A stretch of 64,000 nt of DNA from Sphingomicrobium sp. XHP0239. Lineage in GTDB: Bacteria; Pseudomonadota; Alphaproteobacteria; Sphingomonadales; Sphingomonadaceae. The notes below the pieces were generated by a model. It worked only from the letters and a program-made list of their open reading frames with translations. It was not told the DNA's origin and ran no database searches. The position numbers and the translations under genes were made by a program. Positions 27,964 through 38,265 of this stretch are shown piece by piece (within the stretch, counting starts at the first letter, position 1; every line of letters begins with the position of its first letter). Location: assembly GCF_039555325.1 (NCBI RefSeq), contig NZ_CP154608.1:682001-746000 (forward strand), given 5' to 3'.

Positions 27964-30753
27964 TCAGCGAGCGCGGCGATCGACCGCCTGCGCCAGCGCC
28001 GCATAGAGCTTGCCCATGTCCGAGGACATCAGCGTGACGCCGATGATCGCACCGTCGCGCTCGGCAAGCACGCGGCGAAGCATTGCCTCGAAATCGTGAA
28101 TGAAGCGGTTTACCGCGCCGCGAAACTCGGGATCATCGTCGTAGATCGAGCCAATCTCGCGGGCTTCGCCTGCCGAGAGCAGCCGTACCGCCTTTCGCGT
28201 GAAGACCCCGCGCTCGCCTTTCAGATAGGCCGCCCAACTCTTGTCGTCGACTTCGTCCGACAGGATCTTCTCAACGTCGATCGCGGCGCTGTTCATCGAT
28301 TCCATCAGGAGGGATACCTGCGCGGCGAACTGCTCGGTCTGGCCTTCGCGCGTGCCATCCTCGATTTCGGCCATGTGGCTTTCGAGCGCGCTGGCGGTCT
28401 GGCCGATCGAGAGCATCTGCGCCGACAGCCGGTCGCTCGCCGAGCGGGCCGCCTCGACCGCGCGTTCGGAGGCGCGTCCGACGTCTTCGAGCTGATTGGC
28501 GACGACGTCCGCGATGGCGGCCTCGAGCCGGCTTCGCGCTTCGTTCGAGAGATTCTCCGCAGCTTCGGGAATGGCTTGCGCGATCGCTTCGCGCGCGGCC
28601 TCGCGGGCGCGTGCCGAAGCGTCCTGCACCTTCGTCAGCGCATCGAGCAATTGCGGCCCTGTCTGTTCCGAAAGGCTCTTCGCATCCTCCTGCAGGATCG
28701 CGATCGACTGCTGCAGTTCGGCGAGGCGTTGTTCGGCATCGCCCGCGCCGCGGTCGACTAGTTCGAGCATGGCTGCGAGCGCGGTACGGCTCCCTTCGAT
28801 CCGACTGCCGGTCGCGTCGAGGGCCTCGTGGGCCCGCGTCGCATTGGCGCGGATGTCGGTCAGTTGGGGCGTGAGAACTTCGCCGGTCGAGACCAGTCGT
28901 TCCATGCCGTCCTGCGCACCCCCGATATCACCCGCCAGCTGCTGGTTGAGGAAGGCGGACAGGGCATTGAGCGTTTCGCGCATCCCGCCGGTGCGGGTGG
29001 CGAGGCGTTCGATCATGCCATCCTGTTCCTGGGCTTCGGCACGAGTGGCGGCGAGCTGCTCACGGACTTGCGAGAGCTGTGTGCCGATGGCGTGTGCCCG
29101 GCCGTCGCCATCGTCCGAGAAGCGGGCGAAGCGTTCCTCGAGCGAACTCAAACCGGAGTCGAGGTTCACGAGCAGCTTGCGCGTTTCCTCGTCCCGGGCG
29201 CGCACGTTTTCCCCGAGCTGGGTCAGCGCGCCGTCGGCGTCGCGAACGCGCGCGGCGAGGGCACTGGCCGCATCGTTCGACGATCGTTCGATGCCGCCGC
29301 GAGCCTGTTCGAGCAGTTCCTGAACCGCGCCGGCCTGTTGCGCGATGCCGCCCCGGATCTGCTCCAGCGTCGAGGCGGAGCGGGCGAGTAGGCCGTCGAC
29401 CAGTTCACCGGTCGACCGCTGGGCGGCTTCTACCTGTCCGATGGCCTTCTGGCCGCTGCGATCCAGTTCGTCGAGCTGGCCCGACAGACCTTCGCGGGCT
29501 TCGCGCATACGGCTCTCGGTCTCGTTGGTGCGCGCGCCCAGGCTGGCGATCGCGGCTTCGAGCGAGCGAATATCCTCGATCGCGCCCGATCCCGCGCCCT
29601 GCAGGCTTTGCGACAGCGACAGGATGCGCTGCTCGGCGTCGGGGAGCGTTTCGACGAGCGCGGTCATGTCGGCGCGGGCATTGTTCGCTGCGGTGTCGAG
29701 CGTGACGCCGTGCTGCGCGAGACGCGAGGCGCCATGTTCGAGTTCATCGGCCACGGTGCGCATCCGTTCGGTCGCCTGATCGGCGCGACCTTCCAACTCA
29801 CCCGCCAGTTCGCCCAATCGGCTTCGGTTGGCGCCAAGATTGGCGCTCATCGAGTGGAGACGCTGGTCGAGCGCCTGTGCTTCGGCGCGCATCAACGCCA
29901 CCTGCCGCGTGAAGGCTTCGGCCTCGCGGCGGCGCGTACGGCCGAACATCATCCAGACGAGCGCAAGGAGAATAAGGGGTGCACAGGCAATCGCGATAAG
30001 CGTGGCGAGCGCGCCGAGGTCGGGCGTCGCGCCGATCTCGGTTCCCGCGACGTAGCCGACGAGCGCGATCCAGCCGAGGCCGAGAACGAGGAGGATGCCG
30101 GCGAGCAGCATTCGGCCCGCCGGGGTCGACGGCGTTTCGTCGAACGATGCCGTATACGGTTCGGCATCCCAGTCGACGGGATCGTTTCCTCCGACATCGT
30201 TTTCGTTGGGGTCGGGCTCGATTTCTTCCGATCGTTCCTGGGACAAGTCGTCTTCGTAAGCCGGGTCGTCCTGACCAACGTCATCTTCTTCGTGCCCGTC
30301 GTCCGGCGAATATTCGGTCGGCCGATGAAGCTCGCTATCCATCATCCCGCCACGAGCTAGTGAGGGTTCGTTCGCCATGTTCGCCTCGAACGGGGGATCC
30401 GTGTCGGTCGTGGGTGAGGGAGCCGACAGGCTCGGCTCGCCTTCGTGATCGTCGGCAAAGTCGAAATCGTGTGGAGCGGCGGGTTCGGCGTCGGCGATAT
30501 AATTCTCGTCGGTCAGTTCGAGCGTATCGTCCGCGCCGCGCGCAGCGCCTTTCCGGACGAAGATCTCTCCGCGCCCCTCATCCTGGCCGTCCACGGTCGG
30601 TGGGGCCACGGGGTCGTGCGGATCGCTGTCGGGGTGGCCCGCCGGCGCGACTGCTTCTTCGGCGGGGTGTTCCCGCTCGCCGCGCGCGGTGTCGTCGGGA
30701 GTTTCCGAAGGCGATTTGTCGCCGAGTTTGCCACGCAGGGGATGTCCAGTCAT
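27964..30753 (-). CDS. Large membrane-anchored coiled-coil protein (TipN-like architecture)
   Basis: A 929-aa protein. Residues 1-212 are acidic and disordered. Two transmembrane helices lie at about 215-236 and 247-270 and are followed by a basic turn (GRTRRRE). Residues about 275-850 are a near-continuous coiled coil rich in alanine, glutamate, glutamine and arginine. The C-terminal 80 residues are globular (EFRGAVNRFIHDFEAMLRRVL). The start ATG has a strong GGAGG. The two-helix/long-coil plan resembles the Caulobacter polarity factor TipN, but I cannot show homology; it may also be a different structural protein. Confidence 0.75.
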   Translation of the reverse strand: MTGHPLRGKLGDKSPSETPDDTARGEREHPAEEAVAPAGHPDSDPHDPVAPPTVDGQDEGRGEIFVRKGAARGADDTLELTDENYIADAEPAAPHDFDFADDHEGEPSLSAPSPTTDTDPPFEANMANEPSLARGGMMDSELHRPTEYSPDDGHEEDDVGQDDPAYEDDLSQERSEEIEPDPNENDVGGNDPVDWDAEPYTASFDETPSTPAGRMLLAGILLVLGLGWIALVGYVAGTEIGATPDLGALATLIAIACAPLILLALVWMMFGRTRRREAEAFTRQVALMRAEAQALDQRLHSMSANLGANRSRLGELAGELEGRADQATERMRTVADELEHGASRLAQHGVTLDTAANNARADMTALVETLPDAEQRILSLSQSLQGAGSGAIEDIRSLEAAIASLGARTNETESRMREAREGLSGQLDELDRSGQKAIGQVEAAQRSTGELVDGLLARSASTLEQIRGGIAQQAGAVQELLEQARGGIERSSNDAASALAARVRDADGALTQLGENVRARDEETRKLLVNLDSGLSSLEERFARFSDDGDGRAHAIGTQLSQVREQLAATRAEAQEQDGMIERLATRTGGMRETLNALSAFLNQQLAGDIGGAQDGMERLVSTGEVLTPQLTDIRANATRAHEALDATGSRIEGSRTALAAMLELVDRGAGDAEQRLAELQQSIAILQEDAKSLSEQTGPQLLDALTKVQDASARAREAAREAIAQAIPEAAENLSNEARSRLEAAIADVVANQLEDVGRASERAVEAARSASDRLSAQMLSIGQTASALESHMAEIEDGTREGQTEQFAAQVSLLMESMNSAAIDVEKILSDEVDDKSWAAYLKGERGVFTRKAVRLLSAGEAREIGSIYDDDPEFRGAVNRFIHDFEAMLRRVLAERDGAIIGVTLMSSDMGKLYAALAQAVDRRAR

Positions 30754-30865
30754 GTCCTCCAGACTAAAGCGGATCGGGCGCGTGATAAAGCGATCATTTC
30801 CCGTGGATCGGGGCTAGTTTCGGCCGCGCGGGACGGCCATGATGGGCGACGTGGCGGGGAAGCAT

Positions 30866-32038
30866 ATGTCATCATCGATCGGTGCCCTCGTGGGCGCCAA
30901 CGGCGAGAGCAGCGAGGGGCGCCACGCGCTCGTGTCGTTGGGCGGGCAGACTTTGCTCGACATTCAGGTTCGGATGCTGGTCGCCGCCGGTGCCGCGCCG
31001 ATCGTGGTGTACAGCGAGGGACCGCACAACGCGATCGCGGCGCAGGTCGAACGCCTTCGGGGCGAAGGGCTACCGGTATTTCTGGCCGAGGAGTCCGCCG
31101 ACGCCGCGACGCGGTTCGCGGCAGAGGACCGGCTTGTGCTGCTGGGTGACGGCGTACTCCCCGATCCGCGCCACCTCGCTTTGCTGATCGAGGCACCGGA
31201 GGACGTCATCCTGGCGTTGCCGGACGAGGCAGCGAGCGAGCGGTTCGAGCGGATCGATCTTGAATGGCGATGGGCGGGCCTGGCCCTGACTCGCGGCGAG
31301 CGTGTGCGCTCGACCGCTGCGATGGCCGGGGACTGGGATCTGGTGTCGACGATGTTACGGCGCCTGGTCCAGTCGGGCGCTCCGATCGAGAATGCCGTCG
31401 GGCCGGAGCAGGACCCTCCGCTGCTGGTCAGCCGCCGGGCCGACATCGGACCCTACGAGGCGCGGCAGGCGAGCGCGGCGCGGGCGGCGCGCCGCGATGT
31501 CGTGACGCGCTTCGTGCTGGCGCCGATCGAACGGGCGATCGTCGACCGGCTCGCGGGAACGGGCATTCCGGCCTGGGCGGGGATTGCGCTCGCCTGTCTC
31601 TGCTATCAGGCGGCGTTCGTGGCCATGCTCTTCGACCGGCGCTGGATCGCGGTGGCGGCGATCGTGATCGGCCTTCTTCCCTCGCAGCTTGCGGTTCAGT
31701 TGGCGGCACGGCGAATGAGAACGTTCGGCCCCGTCGCGCGACAGGTCACGGGTTGGTTCGCCGCCCTCGTGATGCTGGGGCTCGCGGTCATGGGATATGA
31801 CGATATCGGTTGGCCGATCGTTCCGATTGCCGTTGCCGCGGGAATGTTCGCGCGGATCTACGATCGAGAAACGCACCGCCGCCCGGTAACGTCGAACTGG
31901 CGATGGCTGGGCGTCGCTTGGCGGGTGAACATGCTCGTCGCGGTCGTTGCCTTGATTGTGGACCGACCCGCCGACGCGCTGAGCATCCTGATGATGCAGG
32001 CAGCGATAGCCGCCCTGCTAGCGCAGAATCGCAGTTGA
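30866..32038 (+). CDS. Degenerate nucleotidyltransferase / CDP-alcohol phosphotransferase-like fusion
   Basis: A 390-aa protein. Residues about 1-200 look like a sugar-nucleotidyltransferase fold (LVSLGGQTLLDIQVRMLVAAGAAPIVVYSEG), but the usual GxGxR...PK loop is missing. Residues about 225-385 are membrane-spanning and resemble CDP-alcohol phosphotransferases, starting with a basic FVLAPIERAIVDRL segment. The catalytic DxxDGxxAR...GxxxDxxxD signature is absent; the corresponding stretch reads LPSQLAVQLAARRMRTFG. The start at 30866 is favoured over 30839 because GGGGAAG lies just upstream. It is probably a non-catalytic relative. Confidence 0.6.
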   Translation: MSSSIGALVGANGESSEGRHALVSLGGQTLLDIQVRMLVAAGAAPIVVYSEGPHNAIAAQVERLRGEGLPVFLAEESADAATRFAAEDRLVLLGDGVLPDPRHLALLIEAPEDVILALPDEAASERFERIDLEWRWAGLALTRGERVRSTAAMAGDWDLVSTMLRRLVQSGAPIENAVGPEQDPPLLVSRRADIGPYEARQASAARAARRDVVTRFVLAPIERAIVDRLAGTGIPAWAGIALACLCYQAAFVAMLFDRRWIAVAAIVIGLLPSQLAVQLAARRMRTFGPVARQVTGWFAALVMLGLAVMGYDDIGWPIVPIAVAAGMFARIYDRETHRRPVTSNWRWLGVAWRVNMLVAVVALIVDRPADALSILMMQAAIAALLAQNRS

Positions 32039-32073
32039 CGACGCATTAACCCGTTCCGCTTAAGAACGGAGCG

Positions 32074-33372
32074 ATGAACGATCCGGGCCCGATCCATGAC
32101 GACGTACTGCCGCTGAAAGGCGCAGCCGACGCGCGCGGGCGGCTCGTCGCGGCGGACGAGGGTCTGTATGCCTTGCAGGCAGCGGCGGGGGCGCGGCTCG
32201 GTGAAGCGATCGCCGTCCCGCAACTTGCCGCCGTGGTGCGCGAGGCGATCCAGCGGCGGCGACCGCTTCGCCGGGCAATCATCGCCGCGTCGGTCAACGA
32301 AGACCTCGAATTGCGCGTCCATGTTGCCCCCGACGAAGAGGGTGGCGTCGAGATCACCGTCGAAGATTGGCGCGCGACCCCGCGGGGCGAAGCGCGCTTC
32401 ACCACGATCCGATCGGCCGATTGGGAAGTGGATCTGCGGGTGCGGATGGTTGCGATCGATCCAGATCTGGCTCGGCGGTGGGACGTCGATGCGACCACGC
32501 TGCCGCGACCGATGACCGATGTGCTGACCCTGAAACCCGCGTCGGACGGAAGTCTGGCCCTGATCGACGCTCTATCATCGGGAAAAACTTTCGACGTTCA
32601 GGATGCGGTGCTGAAGCGGACCGGCAGAGCGGTCGCGTTCGCGGGTACGCCGGTCACAGGCGCAGAAGAGGGCGAAATTACCGGATTTGCGCTCAAACTG
32701 CTTGAGGATGAAGGCGCGCTTTCGGACCAAGAGGATGGAATCGATGCGACGTTACGGTCGCCGCTCGACCGCATCATCACCGCGGCCGACCAGATCGTCG
32801 ACCGGTCCGACGGGCCGCTGCGATCCGATTATGCCAATTACGCGGGTGATATCGCGACCGCGGGCCGGCATCTCCTGTCGGTCATTCGGTCGATGAGCGG
32901 AATAGTGGAAGGGAAGGGCGCCACCGACGCGGTCGATCTGGCCGCACTGGCGCAGGAAGCAGCCTCGATGGTCAGCGCCGAGGCTCGCCGCGCGGGGGTC
33001 GAGGTGACGATCGAGGAAACCGACGGGGCGATCCGCGCGCGGGGAGAAATGCGGGCTATTCTCCAGATTCTCGTCAATATCGCGGGCAATGCCATTCGGC
33101 ACAGTCCCGAGGGTGGCGTCGTCGCGCTGAGCTTCGAGGAAACGGATGCCCACGTGGCGGTGACCATCGCCGACGAGGGCCCGGGGATCGCACGAGCGGA
33201 CCAGGTCCGCATTTTCGACGAATATGAGCGACTGGGGCCGGAGGACCAAAACCACGCAGGTCTCGGGCTCGCCATCTCGCGCCGCCTTGCGCGATCGATG
33301 CGCGGCGACATCATGCTCGACAGTGTCGAGGGCGACGGCGCGCGCTTTACCCTGAAGCTGCCGCGCGCCTGA
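32074..33372 (+). CDS. PAS-type sensor kinase lacking the phospho-accepting histidine
   Basis: A 432-aa cytoplasmic protein. The first 210 residues look like two PAS-like modules. A DHp-like helix pair follows (about 218-275), but the H-box reads DATLRSPLD, so the usual histidine is Ala225. The ATPase domain is complete: N box NIAGNAIRHSPEGG (about 335), G1 DEGPGIA (367) and G2 GLGLAIS (396). It may act allosterically, as with DivL-type pseudo-kinases. A weak promoter TTGACG-N18-CTTAAG lies at 32035-32064. No response regulator is adjacent. Confidence 0.8.
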   Translation: MNDPGPIHDDVLPLKGAADARGRLVAADEGLYALQAAAGARLGEAIAVPQLAAVVREAIQRRRPLRRAIIAASVNEDLELRVHVAPDEEGGVEITVEDWRATPRGEARFTTIRSADWEVDLRVRMVAIDPDLARRWDVDATTLPRPMTDVLTLKPASDGSLALIDALSSGKTFDVQDAVLKRTGRAVAFAGTPVTGAEEGEITGFALKLLEDEGALSDQEDGIDATLRSPLDRIITAADQIVDRSDGPLRSDYANYAGDIATAGRHLLSVIRSMSGIVEGKGATDAVDLAALAQEAASMVSAEARRAGVEVTIEETDGAIRARGEMRAILQILVNIAGNAIRHSPEGGVVALSFEETDAHVAVTIADEGPGIARADQVRIFDEYERLGPEDQNHAGLGLAISRRLARSMRGDIMLDSVEGDGARFTLKLPRA

Positions 33373-33378
33373 CGCGTC

Positions 33379-34668
33379 CTACTTGCGTTCTTCGAGCGGC
33401 ACGAAATCGCGCTGCGTCGCTCCGACGTAAAGCTGGCGCGGACGGCCGATCTTCTGTTCGGGATCCGAGATCATCTCGTTCCACTGCGCGACCCAGCCAG
33501 TGGTGCGGGCGAGGGCGAACAGGGCGGTGAACATCTCGGTCGGGAAGCCGATCGCGTTGAGGATGATCCCCGAATAGAAGTCCACGTTGGGATAGAGCTT
33601 CTTCTCGATGAAATATTCGTCGTTGAGCGCGATCTGCTCGAGCTCGCGCGCCACGTCGAGAACCGGATCGTCGATGTTGAGTTCTTTGAGAACCTCCTCG
33701 GCCGTAGCCTGCATGACCTTCGCGCGCGGATCGTAATTCTTGTAGACGCGGTGGCCGAAGCCCATCAGGCGGAACGGGTCGTTGCGGTCCTTGGCGCGGT
33801 CGATGTAGCCGGGGATGGCCTTCACATCGCCGATTTCGCGCAGCATGTTGAGCGCAGCCTCGTTGGCGCCGCCGTGCGCTGGACCCCACAGACAGGCGAT
33901 GCCAGCCGCGATGCAGGCGAAGGGATTGGCACCCGACGAACCGGCCAGACGCACGGTCGAGGTCGAGGCATTCTGTTCATGATCGGCGTGGAGGATGAAG
34001 ATGCGGCGCATCGCATTCTCGATCACCGGATTGACCTCGTATTCCTCGGCCGGGACGCCGAAGGTCATGCGCAGAAAGTTGCCGGTGTAGGTAAGGTCGT
34101 TCTTGGGATGAACGAACGGCTGTCCCACCGAATATTTGTAGGCCATCGCGGCGATCGTCGGCATCTTCGCGATCAGGCGGTGCGAGGCGATGAGACGCTG
34201 CTGCGGATCGGTGATGTCGGTCGAATCATGATAGAAGGCCGACAGAGCGCCGACGACACCGGTCATCACCGCCATCGGATGCGCATCGCGCCGGAATCCG
34301 CGGAAGAATTGCGCGAGCTGTTCGTGCACCATCGTGTGGTAGGTGATGGTGTTGTCGAACTCCTCGAACTCGTCCTTCTTCGGCAGGTCGCCGTGAAGGA
34401 GGAGGTAGGCCACCTCGAGGAAGCGGGCTTTTTCCGCGAGCTGGTCGATCGGATAGCCGCGATGGAGCAATACGCCTTCGTCACCGTCGATATAGGTGAT
34501 CGCGCTCTGGCAGGATGCGGTCGAGGTGAAGCCGGGATCGTAGGTGAACTTGCCCGTCTGGCCGTACATCTTGCGGATGTCGACGACTTCGGGACCGACC
34601 GAGCCTGGCAGGACCGGAAGGTCGATCTTGTCGCCTTCGATGTCGAGGGTGGCGGTCTTGTCGCTCAT
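33379..34668 (-). CDS. gltA: Citrate synthase
   Basis: A 429-aa hexameric-type citrate synthase condensing oxaloacetate and acetyl-Co[33 protein letters not shown] and [14 protein letters not shown] contain the active-site histidines; the aspartate lies further on. The ATG at 34668 is chosen over a longer frame because the family begins MSDKTA. It overlaps the gltX stop as ATGA, so gltX-gltA is an operon. Confidence 0.96.
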   Translation of the reverse strand: MSDKTATLDIEGDKIDLPVLPGSVGPEVVDIRKMYGQTGKFTYDPGFTSTASCQSAITYIDGDEGVLLHRGYPIDQLAEKARFLEVAYLLLHGDLPKKDEFEEFDNTITYHTMVHEQLAQFFRGFRRDAHPMAVMTGVVGALSAFYHDSTDITDPQQRLIASHRLIAKMPTIAAMAYKYSVGQPFVHPKNDLTYTGNFLRMTFGVPAEEYEVNPVIENAMRRIFILHADHEQNASTSTVRLAGSSGANPFACIAAGIACLWGPAHGGANEAALNMLREIGDVKAIPGYIDRAKDRNDPFRLMGFGHRVYKNYDPRAKVMQATAEEVLKELNIDDPVLDVARELEQIALNDEYFIEKKLYPNVDFYSGIILNAIGFPTEMFTALFALARTTGWVAQWNEMISDPEQKIGRPRQLYVGATQRDFVPLEERK

Positions 34669-36071
34669 GCGTGTGGCTCCATCTGATCGGCAATGCGGGC
34701 GAGACTTTCGTCCCGACCGAGAAGGACGAGGACGTCGAAGATCCCCGGTGAGGTGTTGCTGCCCGTCAGCGCGGCGCGCAGCGGTTGTGCGAGCTTCCCT
34801 AGCTTCAAATCCGCCTCTTCCGCAACCGTCCGGATCGCGCTTTCGACCGGCTCCATTTCCCAACGCTGGACAGCGGCCAGGGCTGCATGGGCGCGCGCGA
34901 GATTCCCACGCGCTTCGGCGTCGATCAAAGAGGCGGCCTTTTCGGCCATTTCGAGCGGGCGCTGCTTGAAGAGGAACGTGGCGCCGTCGGCGAGTTCGTG
35001 CAGGTCGCGGGCGCGTGCCTTGAGTTCGGGCATGGCGCGAGTAAGGAGCGCCTTGTCGTCGGCGCTGACCGCGCCGGCACGGTCCGCCACGAGATCGGCG
35101 AGCCGCGCGTCGTCGGCTTCGCGGATGTAGTGGCCGTTGAGATTGAGCAGCTTCTTGGTGTCGAACCGCGAGGGACTCTTCCCCAGGCCATCGGCGCTGA
35201 AAAGCTCGATCGCTCGGTCGCGGCTGATGATTTCCTCGTCACCGTGGCCCCACCCAAGCCGGAGGAGATAGTTGAAGACGGCTTCGGGAAGCAGGCCCAT
35301 GTCGTCGCGATAGGCATCGACGCCGAGCGCACCGTGGCGCTTGGACAGTTTCGCTCCGTCCGCGCCGTGGATCAGCGGAACGTGGCCGTAGGTCGGCCGG
35401 TCCCAGCCCATCGCGTCGATCAGCGGGAGCTGGCGGAAGGCATTGTTCAGATGATCGTCGCCGCGAATGATGTGCGTGACGCCCATGTCGTGATCGTCGA
35501 CCACGACCGCGAGCATGTAGGTCGGGGTGCCGTCGGCACGGAGCAGGACGTAATCGTCGATCTCCGCATTCTTCACGGTCACGTCGCCCTGCACCATGTC
35601 GCGGATGGTGGTTTCGCCATCTTCGGGCGTCTTGAGTCGTACGACGTAGGGCTTGCCTTCCTCGTCGGCACCCGGCGAGCGGTCACGCCACTCGCTATGC
35701 AGACGGAAGGGCTTCTTCTCAGCCTGCGCCTTCTCGCGGCGGGCCTGCAGTTCTTCCTGAGTAAGATAGCAGCGATAGGCGTTGCCACTGTCGAGCAGCT
35801 GGTGCGCGACCTCCGCATGGCGTTCGGCCTGTTTGGACTGGAAGACAGGCTCCTCGTCGCCGCGCAGGCCGAGCCAACCCAGGCCGTCGAAGATGGCGTC
35901 GATGGCTTCGGGCGTGGAGCGCTTGGCATCGGTGTCCTCGACCCGGACAAGATACTTGCCGTCATTCGCTCTGGCGAAAAGATAGTTGAACAGCGCAGTG
36001 CGCGCCCCGCCGATGTGCAGGAAGCCCGTCGGGCTGGGGGCGAAGCGGGTCACGATCGGGCTTGCGCTCAC
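34665..36071 (-). CDS. gltX: Glutamate--tRNA ligase
   Basis: A 468-aa class I aminoacyl-tRNA synthetase. The HIGH-type motif is [17 protein letters not shown] at the N terminus; the KMSKS-type motif is KLSKRHGAL near residue 245. [19 protein letters not shown] is also typical. The C-terminal anticodon-binding helices are complete. It could in principle be a GluRS2, but its neighbourhood with gltA fits the main or single enzyme of sphingomonads. Confidence 0.94.
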   Translation of the reverse strand: MSASPIVTRFAPSPTGFLHIGGARTALFNYLFARANDGKYLVRVEDTDAKRSTPEAIDAIFDGLGWLGLRGDEEPVFQSKQAERHAEVAHQLLDSGNAYRCYLTQEELQARREKAQAEKKPFRLHSEWRDRSPGADEEGKPYVVRLKTPEDGETTIRDMVQGDVTVKNAEIDDYVLLRADGTPTYMLAVVVDDHDMGVTHIIRGDDHLNNAFRQLPLIDAMGWDRPTYGHVPLIHGADGAKLSKRHGALGVDAYRDDMGLLPEAVFNYLLRLGWGHGDEEIISRDRAIELFSADGLGKSPSRFDTKKLLNLNGHYIREADDARLADLVADRAGAVSADDKALLTRAMPELKARARDLHELADGATFLFKQRPLEMAEKAASLIDAEARGNLARAHAALAAVQRWEMEPVESAIRTVAEEADLKLGKLAQPLRAALTGSNTSPGIFDVLVLLGRDESLARIADQMEPHA

Positions 36072-36097
36072 GCGGCTTTTCCTCTCATTTCGAGAAT

Positions 36098-38236
36098 ATG
36101 GATGGCTGGGGGCAGGTACAAGAGCCTCGCTCCCCGCCGCTGACAGGTCGGCTCGGCGGCCTCGTATCGGCGCTGGGGCGCGTACGCAAGAGGCTGGAAC
36201 GGCTGCTCGAAGCCGAACGTAGCCAGCTGCCCCTCTGGATCGTCGCCGCTTTCATGGCAGGGATCGCACTCTGGTTCGCCCTGCCGGGCGCGACGGGATG
36301 GGCGGGTCTCGTCCTCTTGGGTGGCGGGGTCGGTGGACTTGGCGTTCTACTCGGCGGTCGGTTGGGCGCAACGCTGGCGGGTATCGGGATCGCGGCGGCT
36401 CTTGGCTGCGGATGGATATGGCTGCGCGCGGAGTTCGTCGCCCACGAGCGGATCGAACGGGTGACGATCACGAGATTCGTGGGAACGGTCGAAAAGAGCG
36501 AGCCGCTCGTAGCTAGGGGCAAGTGGCGGCTGACCCTGCTGCCAGTCGAGGGCAGCGGGCTCCCGGAGCGCCTTCGCATCACGCTGCGCGAGGCACAGTG
36601 GCGCGACGCGATGGGGGAGGGTGCCAAGGTCGAAGTGCGCGCGCGATTGACGCCGCCACCCTCGATGTCGGTACCGGGGGGCTACGATTTCGCCCGGACC
36701 GCCTGGTTCCAGCAGATCGGAGGTGTGGGCACCGCGCTGGGAGACGTCCGCGTGGTCGAAGCCAGCGAGGATGGCTGGCTGGCCGGGGCGCGCAAGGGCC
36801 TTGGGGCGCGGGTACGCGACCGGCTACCCGGAGCGGGCGACGGGATCGCCACCGCGCTGGCCACTGGCGACAAGAATGCGGTGAGCGATGAGGACGCCGA
36901 AGCGATGCGGCGTTCCGGGCTGGCGCACCTGCTCGCCGTATCGGGTCTCCATATCGCGGCGGTCGTCGGGTCGGCGATGCTCCTCGCGCTCAAGATCCTG
37001 GCATTGTCGCCCAGACTGGCGGCGCGGACCAACCTCGTGATTGTCGCGGCGGGGATCGGAGCGCTGGCGGGGATTGGCTATACCTTGCTGACCGGAATGC
37101 AGGTGCCCACGGTCCGTGCCTGCATCGCCGCGCTTCTGGTTCTGTTGGGACTTGCACTGGGGCGCGATGCATTGAGCTTGCGACTGGTCGCCGTGGGCGC
37201 GACGATCATCATGCTGGTGCGGCCGGAAACGGTGGCGGGTGCGAGCTTCCAGCTGAGCTTCGCAGCGGTCACCGCAATCATCGCGTTGCACGCGCATCCG
37301 GTGGTGAAACGCGTCCTGATGGCGCGAGAGGAAGGCAGGATCCGGCGGATCGGGCGCGGGTTGCTCGCGCTGTTCCTGACAGGACTGGCGGTCGAACTTG
37401 CGCTCATACCCTTCGCGCTCTTTCACTTTCACAAGGCCGGGTTGTACGGGGTGTTCGCGAACCTTCTCGCCATTCCGATGACGACATTCATCATCATGCC
37501 GGTCCTGGCCCTGGCCATCATCGCCGACCTGTTCGGATTGGGTGCGCCGTTCTGGTGGATCGTCGGCATGGCGCTCGATGCGCTGCTGGCGCTGGCGCAT
37601 TTCACCGCCAATGCCGAGGGGGCGGTCGCGATGGTGCCGAACATGCCGGGTTGGGCGTTCGCGGCCAGTATCGGCGGATTCTTGTGGCTTTGTCTGTGGC
37701 GGCACCGATCACGCTACGTGGGATTGGCGGGGATGGCGATTGGGCTGGGCGCCGCTGCATTCTCGCCGCGGCCCGATTTGCTGGTGACCGGCGACGGTCG
37801 GCATCTCGCTATCATCGCGGACGACGGAACGCCGCACCTGCTGCGGGCGCGGGCCGGCGACTTCGTTCGTGACATGCTGAGCGAGGGAGCGGGGTACGAC
37901 GGGGAGGCGCCAGCGCTGGACACCAGCGCATTCGCCAACTGCAACCGTGACGCCTGCCTGGCCGATCTGCAGGGGGACGGACGCACCTATCGCCTCCTTG
38001 CGACCCGATCGCGGGACCTGATCGCGTGGGAGGATCTCGTGGCAGCGTGCGCGAAGGCCGATATCGTCGTGTCCGAACGGTGGCTTCCCGACGCCTGCCA
38101 GCCTCGCTGGCTCAAGCTGGATCGAAGGACGTTGGAGGCGAGCGGCGGGATTGCGGTGCATCTCGACACGACGCCCCGGGTCGAAACCGTCGCGGCGCAA
38201 GTGGCCGAACACCCCTGGGGGGTCACACGACGCTGA
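36098..38236 (+). CDS. comEC: ComEC/Rec2-family DNA uptake membrane protein
   Basis: A 712-aa polytopic membrane protein. The N-terminal part has helices and a soluble DUF4131-type domain; the central Competence domain carries GLAHLLAVSGLHIAAV near residue 285 and FQLSFAAVTAI. In competent bacteria this channel imports single-stranded DNA. The C-terminal 170 residues lack an obvious HxHxDH metallo-beta-lactamase site, as in many alphaproteobacterial forms. I chose the ATG at 36098; gltX starts divergently 26 bp away. Confidence 0.88.
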   Translation: MDGWGQVQEPRSPPLTGRLGGLVSALGRVRKRLERLLEAERSQLPLWIVAAFMAGIALWFALPGATGWAGLVLLGGGVGGLGVLLGGRLGATLAGIGIAAALGCGWIWLRAEFVAHERIERVTITRFVGTVEKSEPLVARGKWRLTLLPVEGSGLPERLRITLREAQWRDAMGEGAKVEVRARLTPPPSMSVPGGYDFARTAWFQQIGGVGTALGDVRVVEASEDGWLAGARKGLGARVRDRLPGAGDGIATALATGDKNAVSDEDAEAMRRSGLAHLLAVSGLHIAAVVGSAMLLALKILALSPRLAARTNLVIVAAGIGALAGIGYTLLTGMQVPTVRACIAALLVLLGLALGRDALSLRLVAVGATIIMLVRPETVAGASFQLSFAAVTAIIALHAHPVVKRVLMAREEGRIRRIGRGLLALFLTGLAVELALIPFALFHFHKAGLYGVFANLLAIPMTTFIIMPVLALAIIADLFGLGAPFWWIVGMALDALLALAHFTANAEGAVAMVPNMPGWAFAASIGGFLWLCLWRHRSRYVGLAGMAIGLGAAAFSPRPDLLVTGDGRHLAIIADDGTPHLLRARAGDFVRDMLSEGAGYDGEAPALDTSAFANCNRDACLADLQGDGRTYRLLATRSRDLIAWEDLVAACAKADIVVSERWLPDACQPRWLKLDRRTLEASGGIAVHLDTTPRVETVAAQVAEHPWGVTRR

Positions 38237-38265
38237 CGTCTAGCCGCCCTCGCATTAGCTGAGCT

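Noticed and set aside
34887..36143. A 418-codon plus-strand frame opposite gltX
   Set aside because: Shadow of gltX, whose HIGH and KLSKR motifs are intact on the minus strand.
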